A stretch of DNA of 64,000 bases from Macrolepiota albuminosa (Eukaryota > Basidiomycota > Agaricomycetes > Agaricales > Agaricaceae). Below, piece after piece: positions 34,210-45,639 of this stretch. Within the stretch, counting starts at the first letter, position 1; the number at the start of each line of letters is the position of its first letter. Made by a program: the position numbers and the translations under genes. Where the stretch lies: positions 558,001 through 622,000 of the forward strand of contig JAMWFC010000090.1 in assembly GCA_027475525.1 (NCBI GenBank), in the 5' to 3' direction. Under the pieces are notes generated by a model, which was not told the DNA's origin, did not search any database, and saw only the letters and a list, made by a program, of their open reading frames with translations.

Positions 34210-34366
34210 CACGCATCTCTGTACATCGTAGACAGTTCTTCCCAATTATAGAGCTTACAACCGTTCTCTCTTGTGCGAAGACTCTAACTCTCTGGTGTGA
34301 CCACACCGTTACTATACGCTGCGGTTACATCGTGACCCTCGGATGTTTGAATTTTGACCATTATTC

Positions 34367-35691
34367 ATGCCTATTTGTACGACCTGCACCCGTTATATTC
34401 CATATCTGTACACAGAATATGAATCAGCATATAATCTTAGGCTTGAGCAGTGTGTCTGTGTCCTTTCTAACGTTGAACATCTCGACGTGACGTTCTGATT
34501 CACTTCACAAGCCGGTCTGTCATTGTTTTGCAGATCCTTATGTGGAGCATGATTCTTTAACCCTGCTACTCGATCTTATTCTTCTCAAACGAGGGGTATA
34601 TCGACATCTATTATACAACCGAGGAACGAAACCACGTAGGTTGACTACCGGAGCCCAAAAGACGTGTGGAGTAGGGCTTCGAGCGAGAGAGAACGTATGT
34701 GTCTTTCTTGCGAGAAAAGGTCCTTTTGATCCAGTGATATGTTCTCTAGGAAAGATGGATTCTTGTTCTTCGTCTTGGTGCAATACTTATTTTTCTAGAT
34801 GCGTGTACGTGTATGATGCCAATTTTGTCCTTATTTTTGTTACCTACTGACAACGAATGTGAAGTTATCAGATGGAGCTACCTGAGTATGACCTTCCATC
34901 TCGTTGCCTTAGATCTTAATTCATCGTGATAGATCCTAACCAGCCGATGGCCCGCTCTCCGTGGACGAGGGAGACATTTAATGGATTTGCTCGTGTTTTC
35001 GCAGGGTGTTGTGCCGGTAATTATGCTACTTGTCGCTCTTCACAATTTGCGCTTATCATTTTTAGAAACGATAGCATTTCATTCAGGAATTATAGTAGCT
35101 TGTCATGTTGTACTGCACCTCATCTCGGGGGTGCAGAATTGGCGATATCGTGGGACAACAATCCCAAGTTCTGATGTCAGGCGGGAATTCAGGTCCCTTC
35201 TTTCTTTTTTTGTTGAGGTATCCGTAATCTGATCAGACATACTCATAGATTCTCACTTATACCCTTGACATTATTCTATTCATCCCTGACGAAACTCTTT
35301 CTTCTGTTTCTTCTTACGATCTGGCGCCCAACGTCATATTCCGCAAATACACTATTCGTCGACAAAACATATCTGCACAACAGCTTTTTCGTAAATGCCC
35401 TTAATGTCTTTGGGGATGACCAAATCAACCGTGAATGGATCATCCGTAACGTCCTAGGAGGAATGTCTGCTGGATTCGGTTTGCGTGGTGAGACGACATG
35501 TTTGTTCCTCAAGGGGACCGGAGAGTCATGATCAATCTCCAGTTGTGCTTGACATAAAACCTATCTTTACAGCCATTATTATACTTGCGGGTTGGAGAAT
35601 CAAGACCAGCGTGACAACCATGTTGAGCGCCTGGGTTGGTGGAGACAGTAAGAGTGTTGGTGAAGCATGGAGAGCGTACAGTATTCCCTAA
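34367..35691 (+). CDS. ARV1: ARV1 family sterol/lipid homeostasis protein
   Basis: Eight exons: 34367-34453, 34512-34670, 34750-34804, 34865-34885, 34933-35016, 35066-35192, 35249-35487 and 35573-35691. They sum to 891 bp, or 296 residues. The N-terminus MPICTTCTRYIPYLYTEYES opens the Arv1 homology domain. Its zinc ribbon is completed by EQC joined to PVCHCFADPYVEHD (a CxxC pair at each end), then LLDLILLKRGVYRHLLYNRG. Hydrophobic segments follow: RWILVLRLGAILIFLDAF, ETIAFHSGIIVACHVVLHL and YSSLTKLFLLFLLTIW. This fits the multi-pass ER membrane protein that supports sterol transport and GPI-anchor and sphingolipid homeostasis in yeast. Exon 4 is only 21 bp. All splice sites are GT-AG, and each hydrophobic block appears only when the introns are removed in phase. 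Confidence 0.9.
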
Positions 35692-36116
35692 CTTGAAACG
35701 GTCTTTTGTTGCATCCCAAAAAAGCATAGGATAGAATCAATGTGCGTAGCAGACGGTCGCATTTTTCGGCGTCCGGAAATACCTCCTCTTCGTGCACGAA
35801 AGATAAATTACATAACCAAGGCTTGGCTACTTAATCATTCACCCCTCCTATGATCACTCTGCTTTTCTTTTGTTGACTGCTAGACTTGGAGAACTCTGCG
35901 AGGAAAGTTCCAATACCAGTCATTACATTCACAGTACACCAACATTGCAGCTACTATCACCGGCATAGAGTACACTAGCTACTTTATCCCCGCCTCTTAA
36001 CCCGGCTTACCGTGGTACAAGCCAATTCTATTCATTCATTCATTCTCCATTCAATGCAGTGTGGACCCCAGTAGAGCCCGTGTTCAGGGCCATCTTTGAA
36101 TTCCTTCCTGTTTGTT
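35692..36116. other. 3' flank of ARV1, no gene seen
   Basis: No supported coding exon. A short CATT repeat lies near 36031-36046. Confidence 0.4.
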
Positions 36117-36865
36117 ATCAAGCATAACGACTGTACCAGGATGGATGAATACTAAAACTCTGTTATGCACCTGGTGGCTTCATGAACTTGTATTCGGGTC
36201 CCATACAACGGTGTAGCTGCGAGATATCAGCACGCTTAATCGCAATGACCCCCGGAAACCCGAGAATCTTCACTAAATCCGCGTGTTAGGCCATTGAGCA
36301 AAAATTCTTTCAGCTTCAATTATCGATCTCTAGCTTGAAACTGAACATCTCTCCTTTGTTGACTTGTCACGGAAATAGCTTGCATGAGTGTTGTTGTAGT
36401 AAGATAGGACGTCGGTATGCCCAAAATTTTTTTGCCAGAGTGGCCAGGGGCTTAGTGTCCTTCAAACCCCTGTGTTATCGCCCATGGAGGTAAAGTTGTA
36501 GTCATCATGTTGACAACCCTGTAGATTTCCTGTAGGGCTATGGTTACATTCATGGTCAGTCAAAAAGCTTGATAGGCTTCTTGTGATATCAATGCCGAGA
36601 ACTGTTGAAAGGGTTAATAGTAATTCTCGTCCTATCTGCAGCCGCTCACCTGCGTCATTATCCCCTTTCATCCTGTCTGCCTCGCCCGACTCGACCTCCA
36701 TTCGGGATGACTACTCATCAAGATGCTCATGATTCCTTGCCTCTAATCTGGATAAGATCCTTCAGAGGTTTGATCAGTTCCAAAGTGGGTGTTTGGTCCC
36801 TTACATGCCTAATGTACGAGGTACTTAGCAACAATCTCCCAAGGTCTTTGAAATCACTAAAATAG
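36117..36865 (+). pseudogene. SRPK-like protein kinase relic 2
   Basis: DNA from 36150 to 36385 aligns by eye with relic 1 (33118-33345): shared blocks include cctggtggct, attcgggtccca and a decayed tttgttg...acttcacggaa segment. Further on, near 36781-36845, a frame reads VGVWSLTCLMYEVLSN, matching kinase subdomain IX (family form DVWSLGCLMYELL). No continuous frame joins these parts, so it is a dead copy that kept some of its C-lobe. Confidence 0.5.
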
Positions 36866-37714
36866 TTTGCACGTTTGGCAAGTTTCCAAATCAATAGTGA
36901 AACCAATCAGAGAACTGCGACGACTTCTTGGAGGAGCAGTCAAGCCGGCTTTGGGTAACGTCAGGAGAGTCTAGGACCGCTGACCTTCATGACTGGCCCG
37001 AACGATAGAAAAGGACGAAAGGAGACGGTAAAATTAGTCCTTCTCAAGGTATGAGCCGAAAGGATCGGCATTGAAGCGGTTGCATCGTTGTGACATCTTG
37101 AACTCGTATTCGTCATGCGAACCTTCACCGACTTGAATGAGATAGCTTGACTCAGCGTTCAAACATACTTAGCGCATTTACTTCTCCGTCGCCCTTTCTA
37201 TCGTCACCTGTCTTCATACGTGACACATTCTTTATTGCCCACATGATTCAGCCATCCGAATCTCCACGTAGCAATGTTTGCATTGCCGCTCACGTTATAT
37301 CTTACGGACAGAGTCTGTCTGACTTCTGGTTAGCCATTGGGAAGCACACGTCTCATGCTTATGGCTGACAATGAAGAAGATTGGGTGTCAGCCGTCTTCG
37401 ATACACAAAACTACTTAGAATGGAAGATAGCGCCGGTTCAACTCGTTCGGTCATGGCTTCCCTCATACAGAAACTATCACGTTCCTTTACGACCACGCTC
37501 TTTTACATTTGGACTGTTATTCAAGCTTTACTTTCTCTCCGTTCTCCAGGTCCTTTCCCATTTAGGGAAACATCGGTTGTTGTTCCTTGTCCCGTTGAAA
37601 TTGACTTGGAGAGGGGTATGGCCATCACAAGCGAGGGATGTGAGTATTCCGGCTCGGTCGTGTGTTGGGGTAGCTTGACGATTGGCAATCAACCTTCAAT
37701 CAGGTGCTTCTCCT
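36866..37714. other. 5' flank of the next gene, possible upstream exons
   Basis: An ATG-started frame at 37360 (MADNEEDWVSAVFD) could be an upstream exon of the gene beginning at 37715, but no convincing splice chain was found. Confidence 0.35.
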
Positions 37715-39040
37715 ATGTTTGGTTCAGCTCTCGCTTCCTCGAAGCCAATAGTTCGCCGAGATGTAATACAGAAGGCGACAAACGAAGATCACCTGCAACA
37801 GCGAAAAATAACACCCTGCCCTGGTTTTTCTTTGGGAACTTCTGACCCATTTCATGAGCCCGACTCAGAATTTACCAGTATTGACTTGTCGGTATCGGAC
37901 GAGAAAACGCCGCTTCCTACTCCTGACTCGCCTGACCCGCCGAGAAGGACTACCGAAGCAATAATCAATGATGATTTCGACCTCAGTCTGGCGGGTGACT
38001 TGGTGATGGATCCCTTCTGGGACGTAAAGCCTATCGCCCCGCTTGCCGCATTTCCATCTAAGGATCGCTGTGGAATGGAAGATGTCGAGTTTTCACTGTT
38101 TACCTTGCCACTGTGCACAAGCACTCCCCCTAGATCTCGAAGAGGAGGCAAGGGCCACAGGAGAGGAGCTCTTGTCACAATCAGCAAGCCCGAGCATCTC
38201 AATAGATCCAGATCTTCGGCTGGAGTCGATGTTTTGTCCTCATCGACGGAGAATGAATATGTGATCTCGACACCCTCAGCGCGGAGGCAACGTACTGCGT
38301 CTCTTCGTCGGAGTGTCACTTTTGATATCTTTGACTCGCCTCCACCCGTGTGGTCCACCCCCAAGAGGACTACGCCGTCTATTGTTGTCCTAAGTTCTAC
38401 CCCAAAGTCTACTTCTTCTCCGGACCGAATCTTGGGACCCATTACCCCTCTCCGGATAGTCAAACGCAACAAGATCCGTTCTTCGACTACATCTGAGGTC
38501 TCTAAATCTGTAATTTCGGCAGTGCGAGATGCCTTCGTGAAGACGCGTGAGGAGAACTATTCCGCATCTGATCCTCGAGATATACTCTGTAGGGCGTCAG
38601 TTTGGACGTGCAATACGATTCCTGTCGGTTGTTCCACGAGTGACATGTCTATCTATGAAGAAGACAGGGCTGAAGATGAGGACACGCAAGAATCAGTCGA
38701 TCAAGGACCAGCCACACCACCTCCGCCATATGCCTTCTCGGATCTCAACACCATGGTATCAGTGGCGGACGGACTGAAGATCGATACAGTCAAAGCGTTT
38801 CTGGACATGACAAGATGCAGTCTTTCCTCCAACGGTTCAACAGAGCTTGGATACTTGGCAGCCGTACCGGAAAGCGCATATGCTTCCGTCGATTCTTGCT
38901 TGGATGATCTTCTTGCGTCATTTGAAGACCTGATGACTGCCATGCCAGAATTGCATCCCTTGGTTGCGAAGGCCCAGACACCCAAGCTTCTATCGATTGC
39001 CGGCAGAGAACAGATAGGCCTTCCTGCTTTTGAACAATGA
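37715..39040 (+). CDS. Unknown acidic, Ser/Pro-rich protein
   Basis: The frame is open from 37682, but the first codon there is TTG. The first ATG is at 37715 (MFGSALASSKPIVRRDV), giving 441 residues. An upstream exon is likely because a cag acceptor precedes it. No domain is recognised. The N-terminal 300 residues are rich in Ser, Pro, Thr and Asp with several S-T-P motifs (STPPRSRRGGKGHRRG, SSTPKSTSSP) and look disordered. The C-terminal 100 residues are more ordered, with a helix-like segment (VDSCLDDLLASFEDLMTAMP). Function unknown. Confidence 0.6.
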   Translation: MFGSALASSKPIVRRDVIQKATNEDHLQQRKITPCPGFSLGTSDPFHEPDSEFTSIDLSVSDEKTPLPTPDSPDPPRRTTEAIINDDFDLSLAGDLVMDPFWDVKPIAPLAAFPSKDRCGMEDVEFSLFTLPLCTSTPPRSRRGGKGHRRGALVTISKPEHLNRSRSSAGVDVLSSSTENEYVISTPSARRQRTASLRRSVTFDIFDSPPPVWSTPKRTTPSIVVLSSTPKSTSSPDRILGPITPLRIVKRNKIRSSTTSEVSKSVISAVRDAFVKTREENYSASDPRDILCRASVWTCNTIPVGCSTSDMSIYEEDRAEDEDTQESVDQGPATPPPPYAFSDLNTMVSVADGLKIDTVKAFLDMTRCSLSSNGSTELGYLAAVPESAYASVDSCLDDLLASFEDLMTAMPELHPLVAKAQTPKLLSIAGREQIGLPAFEQ

Positions 39041-39242
39041 GGCCTGATGGCCTTTCTCATCTTACCGAGTGATATGCTTCGGACAATCATTAGAATCATG
39101 TCATGTCAATGCATCTTCATCTAGGATAGACGTCATGCTATTTTGCGAGCTGGTCTGCCGTAGGACAAAGAAAAGTTCGAGCTTGCGGGCAGTGTAAAAT
39201 GTGGTATCAGAGAATTAAAGGGTGTATACAATATGATCGCCT

Positions 39243-40474
39243 TTAATCTAGTCCGCTAGAGGTATTGGGCGCTGCCAACCTCCTCACTGGCTGGCGATCC
39301 TTAGCAGGGCCTCCAAACAAACTAGACATGATATCACCCATTGCATTGGCTGGTTGAGTCCGCGGAAGAGGGATTGCGAAGTAAAGATTCCCAATTTCAT
39401 TGAGAGACTAGAACAATGTCAATAACGGTTTCGACAAGTAACCTCAAACGTACTGCTCGAACTTCTGGTAAGGCAAGTACTCCACCCCTGCTTTGATATA
39501 TCCCACAAAGTCTGACCCAACTCTCCCTCATGAGTTTATTCTTCTCTCCTTGGGCTCGCTGGCATGTCACGACTGCTAGTTGGGCAAAATTAACGACCTG
39601 ATCTGTAGTGAGAACAAGGTCATCATCCCCGACAGTTACAGTCGTGTTTTTTGGAACACCGGCAGAAAAATTCGAGATAAATGTGCGAGCAGCGAGGATG
39701 TTACCATTTTGCAAATAACTGCCGGAATGTTAAGAATATTCATGAACCACTAATGAGTCAGTGGGGGGTACGCACGGAATGACACCACGCAAAGCAAATG
39801 CCCCTGCTGTTCCACCTTCTGCGGACCATCTCGTGAACATCTCGGCGAGCAAGCGAGCACTGTCTCGCTTTCCCGATGCTAAGAAATGCGGCTCAGCAGC
39901 ATCAAAAACGCCCTCTGTAAAACTTAGTCCCCAATGTCACTCTAGAAAAAGGGACGCACCCTTGTAAAGCACTTCTCCAACATAATGATGAAGATCCTGA
40001 TCTCCTGCTGGGCAATCGCCATGATTAGCTGTCCAGCTGTACTTCGATCAACTTAAACGTTCCGACAAAAGGCGCGACGCTGATACTCACGCTAGTGCTT
40101 TATCAATCAGAGTCTTTCTCCATGATCCAGGGCCAGTCAGTGCGATCAATTGTGTTAACCTCCCTGTCTGAGAGCGATTAACATTGGCACTGAGAAACCA
40201 GATATTTCCACTGACCCCTACTCTCTTCGGAAACCACTTCGCCTTTCGTTTCGTACACTTCTAACAGGAATCCAGCAAGATCTACACCACTGCCCGTCTG
40301 CCCAGTCTTGAGAAGCTCACGCGCGCTTTGGAATAGAACTTCAATTGCTGTGTCATACTGACCAGACTTCACATATCTGGACGCAAAAGTACGAGCTTTT
40401 TGGTGAGCTTCATAAGGCGCTGAAGCGATCTGAGGAAGAATGGCGTTAAGAGCCCGCGACGACGACGACGCCAT
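39243..40474 (-). CDS. GET4: GET4-family protein (tail-anchored protein insertion)
   Basis: Six exons on the minus strand: 40474-40216, 40163-40091, 40036-39960, 39914-39776, 39718-39454 and 39407-39243. They sum to 978 bp, or 325 residues, close to the family size. Get4 is an all-helical cytosolic protein that, with Get5, hands tail-anchored proteins from Sgt2 to Get3 for insertion into the ER. Recognisable blocks are YEAHQKARTFASRYVKSGQY near the N-terminus (family form Y.AHQ...T...R), then EGVFDAAEPHFLASGKRDSA, LLAEMFTRWSAEG, RGVIPYLQNGNILAARTFI and SLNEIGNLYFAIP. The C-terminus is GGPAKDRQPVRRL followed by a short tail. All introns are 45-60 bp GT-AG, and the frame is continuous. Confidence 0.88.
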
Positions 40475-40692
40475 GCGTGTCTACAATGGAAAGTATAACT
40501 TGTTTGGCATCTCCACCACAACTAAACTCGCTCGAACTGATGAAGTAATCAAACCCAAATACGATCGGTGTACATGTAATAAAAGTACAGATATTTGACG
40601 AGACACCACAACTAACAAATCGATTATCGGACATATCATGGAAAGAGCAAGGATAAGAAGGGAGCCACAAGCACACTCATACCTAGCTCCTA

Positions 40693-42150
40693 TCAACAAG
40701 ACGTTCTCGGAGCAAACGGGAATTTCAGAGCCGTCTCTGCCTCGTTATAGATCCCATAGCCAGGTTCCTGGGCATCGGAGTAGATGTGTGCAAACCATCC
40801 CACGCCACCACCCGGGACCGCCTTAAGATCAGGACAGTGGCTATCCAAAACGTTATAATAATCCTGTATCAATGGGGTAAATCTTGGGCCAAGTTCCTGG
40901 AAACAGGACTCCACCTTCTCGTTTTGAACATTTGCTACTGCACTTGGACTATTGGGCTGCACACCAGACGATGTTACAGATGGCCAACCATTCTAAGGTT
41001 GGGGTCGGATTTTGGACCATAATATATACAGTGAAACCCTCTCACCTCGCTGAACCATATTTTCTTGACTCCACTGCCCTGAGAAATGAAGTAGTCGAGA
41101 TCGGACTGTACGATCGGCCAGGACGCATTTGCTGTATCCGGTTAGTAACTTGGAATCTTGATCTTATCATACTGTCATTCACCTGTTGATGCCAGAGTCG
41201 AGAAGAAAGGCAGGATATGAGCATCAAACATATCAATGGCCTGCAGAACTTTGGGACCTCCGTCATTGGCATGCAGCTTTTTTCGTTAGCCTTTGGTAAG
41301 CATTTGAAAATTTAGTGGAGAGGAGAGACGGACATCTCTGAAGGAGTATGCCATGTCGCTAACAGTAACGGGTATATGTAAGCTGGATAAGTTGGCTTTG
41401 GCAGCATTCACTTGGTTAATGAGGTCATTCGGACTCAAAACCCAGTCAAACAGTGGTTCTGAGCCGAACTGTAGAACGCGAGTGACAAACTTAGCCTTGG
41501 GATTTGCGTGGAGCGCGGCAAACAAGGTATCTCTACGTCCTTTCCATTCATCCCCGCCATCGAACCCGAACTAGGACGTCACAAGTCAGCACAAAGCATA
41601 ATCGTTTAAAAAAGAAAATATCCTAGATGATCTCACCCATATTAGAGCCTGAACACCAACACCTGCGCCCCACGCAGCATCAACCACATCGTCACTAGAC
41701 GGGGAGTATCAAACAATATCTATATACCATTCATTGATCACTCGCTAGAATCCAATTCTATCGCAAAAACCGTAGAGACGAACGTAGCGCCCATTGAAGC
41801 GCTGTCTAACATCTAAAAATTGCCTTCTGAGTTTTTCAAGGCTCTGGCCTAGAGTAGTCCAGCAGTGAGCAATGTTGGTATACACTGTACAGGAGAGGGA
41901 ACATACACTGAGTGACTTCGTAGCTAAATCCTACAAAGCCATACTCTGTGCTTGGATCACACCACCAATTTGTCAAAGAAGATGGGACCGAGGGTGGCAT
42001 AGTGAAGCCAAGAGCTGGGAAACAGTTTGGGGGAGCTTCAATACGCACGCGGTCAGTATTGAGTTTCACAGTGGGAGTGGGCTCTAGTGCTCTCGCAACA
42101 TAAGACCGAAGTACAAGAATAAACAAGAGGATTCCGGTAGAAAACCACAT
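40693..42150 (-). CDS. GH17-type secreted glycosidase, copy 1
   Basis: Probable beta-1,3-glucan hydrolase or transglycosylase acting outside the cell on fungal wall glucan; the GH17 assignment is from memory of agaricomycete homologues. Start ATG 42150 follows a TATA element at 42231-42237 and gives a signal peptide (MWFSTGILLFILVLRSYVARA). Blocks: NWWCDPSTEYGFVGFSYEV, then RYVRLYG, DDVVDAAWGAGVGVQALIW, RVLQFGSEPLFDWVL with the putative acid/base Glu, IPVTVSDMAYSF, and KKIWFSE joined to NGWPS with the putative nucleophile Glu. It ends GGGVGWFAHIYSDAQEPGYG and stops at 40693-40695. A 51-bp stretch after NEK can be read through without a stop, but it has GT-AG ends. Comparison with copy 2, whose equivalent stretch contains a stop, shows that it is an intron. 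Tandem with copy 2. Confidence 0.72.
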
Positions 42151-42230
42151 CAAGAGGAAGGAAAAAAACAAAGCGAGTGGTCAGCCACTTTCTTGACATA
42201 CTTAAGAGTATGGGACTACTTTATATAATC

Positions 42231-42237
42231 CCACATC
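42231..42237 (-). promoter_or_regulatory. TATA element of GH17 copy 1
   Basis: TATATAA on the minus strand, 81 bp before the start codon at 42150. Confidence 0.45.
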
Positions 42238-42239
42238 TC

Positions 42240-43500
42240 ACGAACAGGTTAAGACATTACTCTGGCGGGCGTGATAGGTTCCCGGCATCGAGACCATATG
42301 ATACGCCAGCTAGCCTCAGGTTCCCTCAACAGTCATCCCACGGACGTATTGATGCATCATCTCAGGCCATAATCATCACGAATTAATTGTTTTAGCCAGG
42401 AGGAAGTGTGGTGTGAAGCGGACAAGTCAACATCTTCTGAAAAGGACTATTGAAGAGGAGAACGCTTTAGACACTCGTAGCTTCTCATATATGGCAACAC
42501 CCGTGACAGAGGTTTAGACAAAGCAGGTCCAACATTGCATTCTAGTCTCCTTATGATTAAGAGTGTATAACGTAAAGACCCACGGCCGCGTCTGTTCGCC
42601 GAATTCGATAGAAACATGCGTTTTCGTGAGATTCACGTGGGACGTTTCATGAAGGAAATCATGAACATTTCTCCTGTTGAAGGAATAATAGAAGCATGAG
42701 TCAACCTTGGCAAACAGTCTCACGTGCCTAACGATGTAAGTATAAGCTCCGACTCGGGCCGCAATGTGGAAATGGAGAGGGGAAGTCGGAGATTGTTACG
42801 ATAGTACAACCTTACGACAAATCCGTTGAACCAATGCGAGCAAATAGGATTCATTTGGACGTCCAAGTTCCTTTGCACGGATGCCAAGAAGGACGCACTC
42901 TGACAAATGTAGATACATAAGACTGGGCTAAGAAGGGAAAACAAGAAAGAGAGGGGGGCATGAATAAACAGGAGCAACAAGTATATGAGAAGAAAGGTAA
43001 GCTAAGGAGCATGGACACTAGATGTGGGCATTTTGATGGATTTAAACTAATTTGATTAGCCAGCTACGCGAATTGGTGCAAGTGATGCATCATCTGACGG
43101 CCGGAAGCCAACAGTGTAGACACGTCTGGCGGTCTATCGAACCACCAGATGAATAAAAAAATCTGCTGAATGGAGATTGAATTAGTTTCCATAAATGAGA
43201 TACACATGAAACACCGGTAGAATGCATACACAGCAGACACGGTCAAGATTCTTCTTCGAGTATGTTAATTACTTGGGTTTCCGTTATGGTTCAGTATGGT
43301 TTTGACTCAGGTATATTTTTTTAGGAGAGCTTTTATTGATTTATCTAGGCAATCTTGTTTAATCCCCATGTGTGTTTCTGTATCCGTGTGGGTTTAAATT
43401 GGGCAGTAACTAATGCATAATTTGTGTGCCACTGCTATGTTGATTAGTAGCGAACCATGCATCAAAATTACAACCGCGACTGCCTTTGACCACACCTCGA
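42240..43500. other. Spacer between the two GH17 genes
   Basis: Small open frames on both strands have no recognisable content or splice partners. CpG content is normal and no repeat was found. Confidence 0.4.
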
Positions 43501-44909
43501 TCAACAAGATGTTCTTGGGGCAAAAGCAAATTTGAGCGATGCCTCATGCGCATCATATATTCCATAGCTGGGTTCTTGCCTATCGGAATAGATATGCGCG
43601 AACCAACCGACGCCGCCACCAGGAACCGCTTTCAAATCGGCACAATGGCTGTCCAACATGTTGTAATAATCCTAAGCATAGAAGGTTAGTCTTACTCAAT
43701 TTGTGGTCCAAAGTTATTCTACTTTTTCGTTTTGGACATTTGCAATTGCATTGGGACTGTTAGGTTCTACGCCAGGTGAAGTTCTCGAGGGCCAGCCGTT
43801 CTAATTTATGATTAGTAGAAGTACAGAAATATCGCGTTTGGAACGTACCTGACTGAACCAAATCTTCCTACCATGCGCCCGAGATATGAAATAGTCGAGG
43901 TCAGCTTTTACGAGTGGCCACGAATTTCTAGCTAAAGTGCAATCAGATTCGCGTCCGAGTTCTGACATTATGGGGCTATTCGACACCTTTGCTAGCCCTT
44001 GACGAAAAGAACGGTAAAATATGTGCGTTGATAGAGTCTACGGCTTGGAGAACTGTTTCGCCCCCATCTAACTTATATTTGTTTGGTAAAATCGTTTGGA
44101 CGGATGTTGTGAACACCTACACTCTTGAAAGAGTAAGCCAAGTCGCTGACCGTCACGGAGATATGCAGGCTGGCTAGTTTATTTTTGGCCAAGTGAACTT
44201 GGGCAATAAGATCATCAGGGTCGAGGGCATGGTCAAAGAGCGGCTCCGATCCCAGTTGGACCACGCGTGTAACGAATTTGGCTTTAGGATTCGAGTGAAG
44301 GATCGAGAAGAGCTCGTCTCGACGCTTCATCCATTTGTTGTCGCCATCGAACCCAAACTTGATGCGTAGTCAGATGTTGTTGCCGACTCGAGTGGAGGCA
44401 CTTACCCAAATAAGAGCGTGCACACCGATTCCAGCATGCCAAGCAGCGTCAACAATATCGTTGCTATCCATGTTACAGTGAGATTATTGGACCGTGGAAA
44501 CAAATGACGCACTAAAATCCTGGACGATCGCAAGCCCCATAGAGACGAACATAACGTCCATGAAATCTTTTGCGAATGTTGAGGAAGTCATTCCTAAGTT
44601 TCGACAAGCTTTGGCCTAGAGATATTTTACGTCAGCTGGAGAAACTTCACAAGGTCGAGAGGACGTACACTGGGTGACTTCGTAACTGAAACCTACGAAG
44701 GCATATTCTGTATGGGGATCGCACCACCAATTATTCAAAGAGGATGGGATATCGACAGGCATCTTGAAACCGAGTGCAGGAAAACAACTAGCAGATGCTG
44801 GAGACCGCGTATAGTGATCGCTTATTCGTATGGGCTCGAGTGAATGAGCAAAAACGACCATTCTAAAAGCAGCGAGGAGTAAAAGGTAGGAAGCGATAAG
44901 AGACCACAT
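43501..44909 (-). CDS. GH17-type secreted glycosidase, copy 2, nucleophile Glu changed to Gln
   Basis: Tandem paralogue of copy 1 with the same block order: signal peptide MWSLIASYLLLLAAFRMVVFA, NWWCDPHTEYAFVGFSYEV, DIVDAAWHAGIGVHALIW, RVVQLGSEPLFDHAL, IPVTVSDLAYSF, LDGGETVLQAVDSINAHILP, KADLDYFISRAHGRKIWFSQ joined to NGWPSRTSPGVEPNSPN, NEK joined to DYYNMLDSH, and a C-terminus GGGVGWFAHIYSDRQEPSYG. Splice sites are intact and no frame break was found. The codon before the NGWPS junction is CAG (Gln), where copy 1 has GAG (Glu); in GH17 enzymes this is the catalytic nucleophile. The acid/base candidate Glu in GSEPLFD is kept. It may be an inactive enzyme, possibly a glucan-binding protein. 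It starts at ATG 44909, 72 bp after a TATA element. Confidence 0.72.
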
Positions 44910-44980
44910 CTTTGTGATCTTCAGGAGACGAATGCTTATGAGCCGTGTATTATGAAGTCTGAAGGTCAACTCGAATGAGA

Positions 44981-44988
44981 CTTATATA
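44981..44988 (-). promoter_or_regulatory. TATA element of GH17 copy 2
   Basis: TATATAAG on the minus strand, 72 bp before the start codon at 44909. Confidence 0.45.
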
Positions 44989-45639
44989 GCTCCCTGCTTC
45001 CTCTATGACGGAGGTCCAATTATCTGCCACCAATCTGGAAGCAAGCAGGCGCCTATATTGAAAGGAGCCGCGGACAAAAAAAGTGTGATAATCACCACTT
45101 TGCCCAACAATGTGCGAGGAAAGTAAGGAACGCCGCGGTTGGAGCTTTAGTATCCCATTTGGTGGACATCTGTTGTAGGCATCGTATGACGAGGTGAAGG
45201 GGATCTCATCGTATACAACGCCACTGTCAGAGACTGCCAAAGGCGATGAAAAAGGTCGAGGAAACGTCCCCTGACATGCGATTGTTCTTCACGGAGTTAG
45301 ATATGAAAGGGACGAATAATCTATGCCCTGTGATAAACGCCACAAGGTTAGCCGCGGAGAGGACCACTCGAATGCTCTGTTATTCAGTCAAAATGAAGGG
45401 AAGCTTGGAGGTGAGAAATTAACTTGAGGCGGAGTTCGCAGTTTCGTTCGGCAGGGGCGGCATTGGCAAAACAAACAGATGTTAAAAGTACAAGTGAAAG
45501 GCATATGACTAGTGGATACAAACACCAAGTAAATTATACATGTCGGAAAGGCATCAGATGATACATACACAATTCCGAAAGGAACGTTGCAATTTGTAGT
45601 ATGTGGCAGAATTTCTTCAAAAATGATATAACCTCCTAC
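44989..45639. other. Spacer between the aquaporin and GH17 copy 2
   Basis: No gene or repeat is supported. It contains the 3' flank of the aquaporin gene and the upstream region of GH17 copy 2. Confidence 0.4.
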
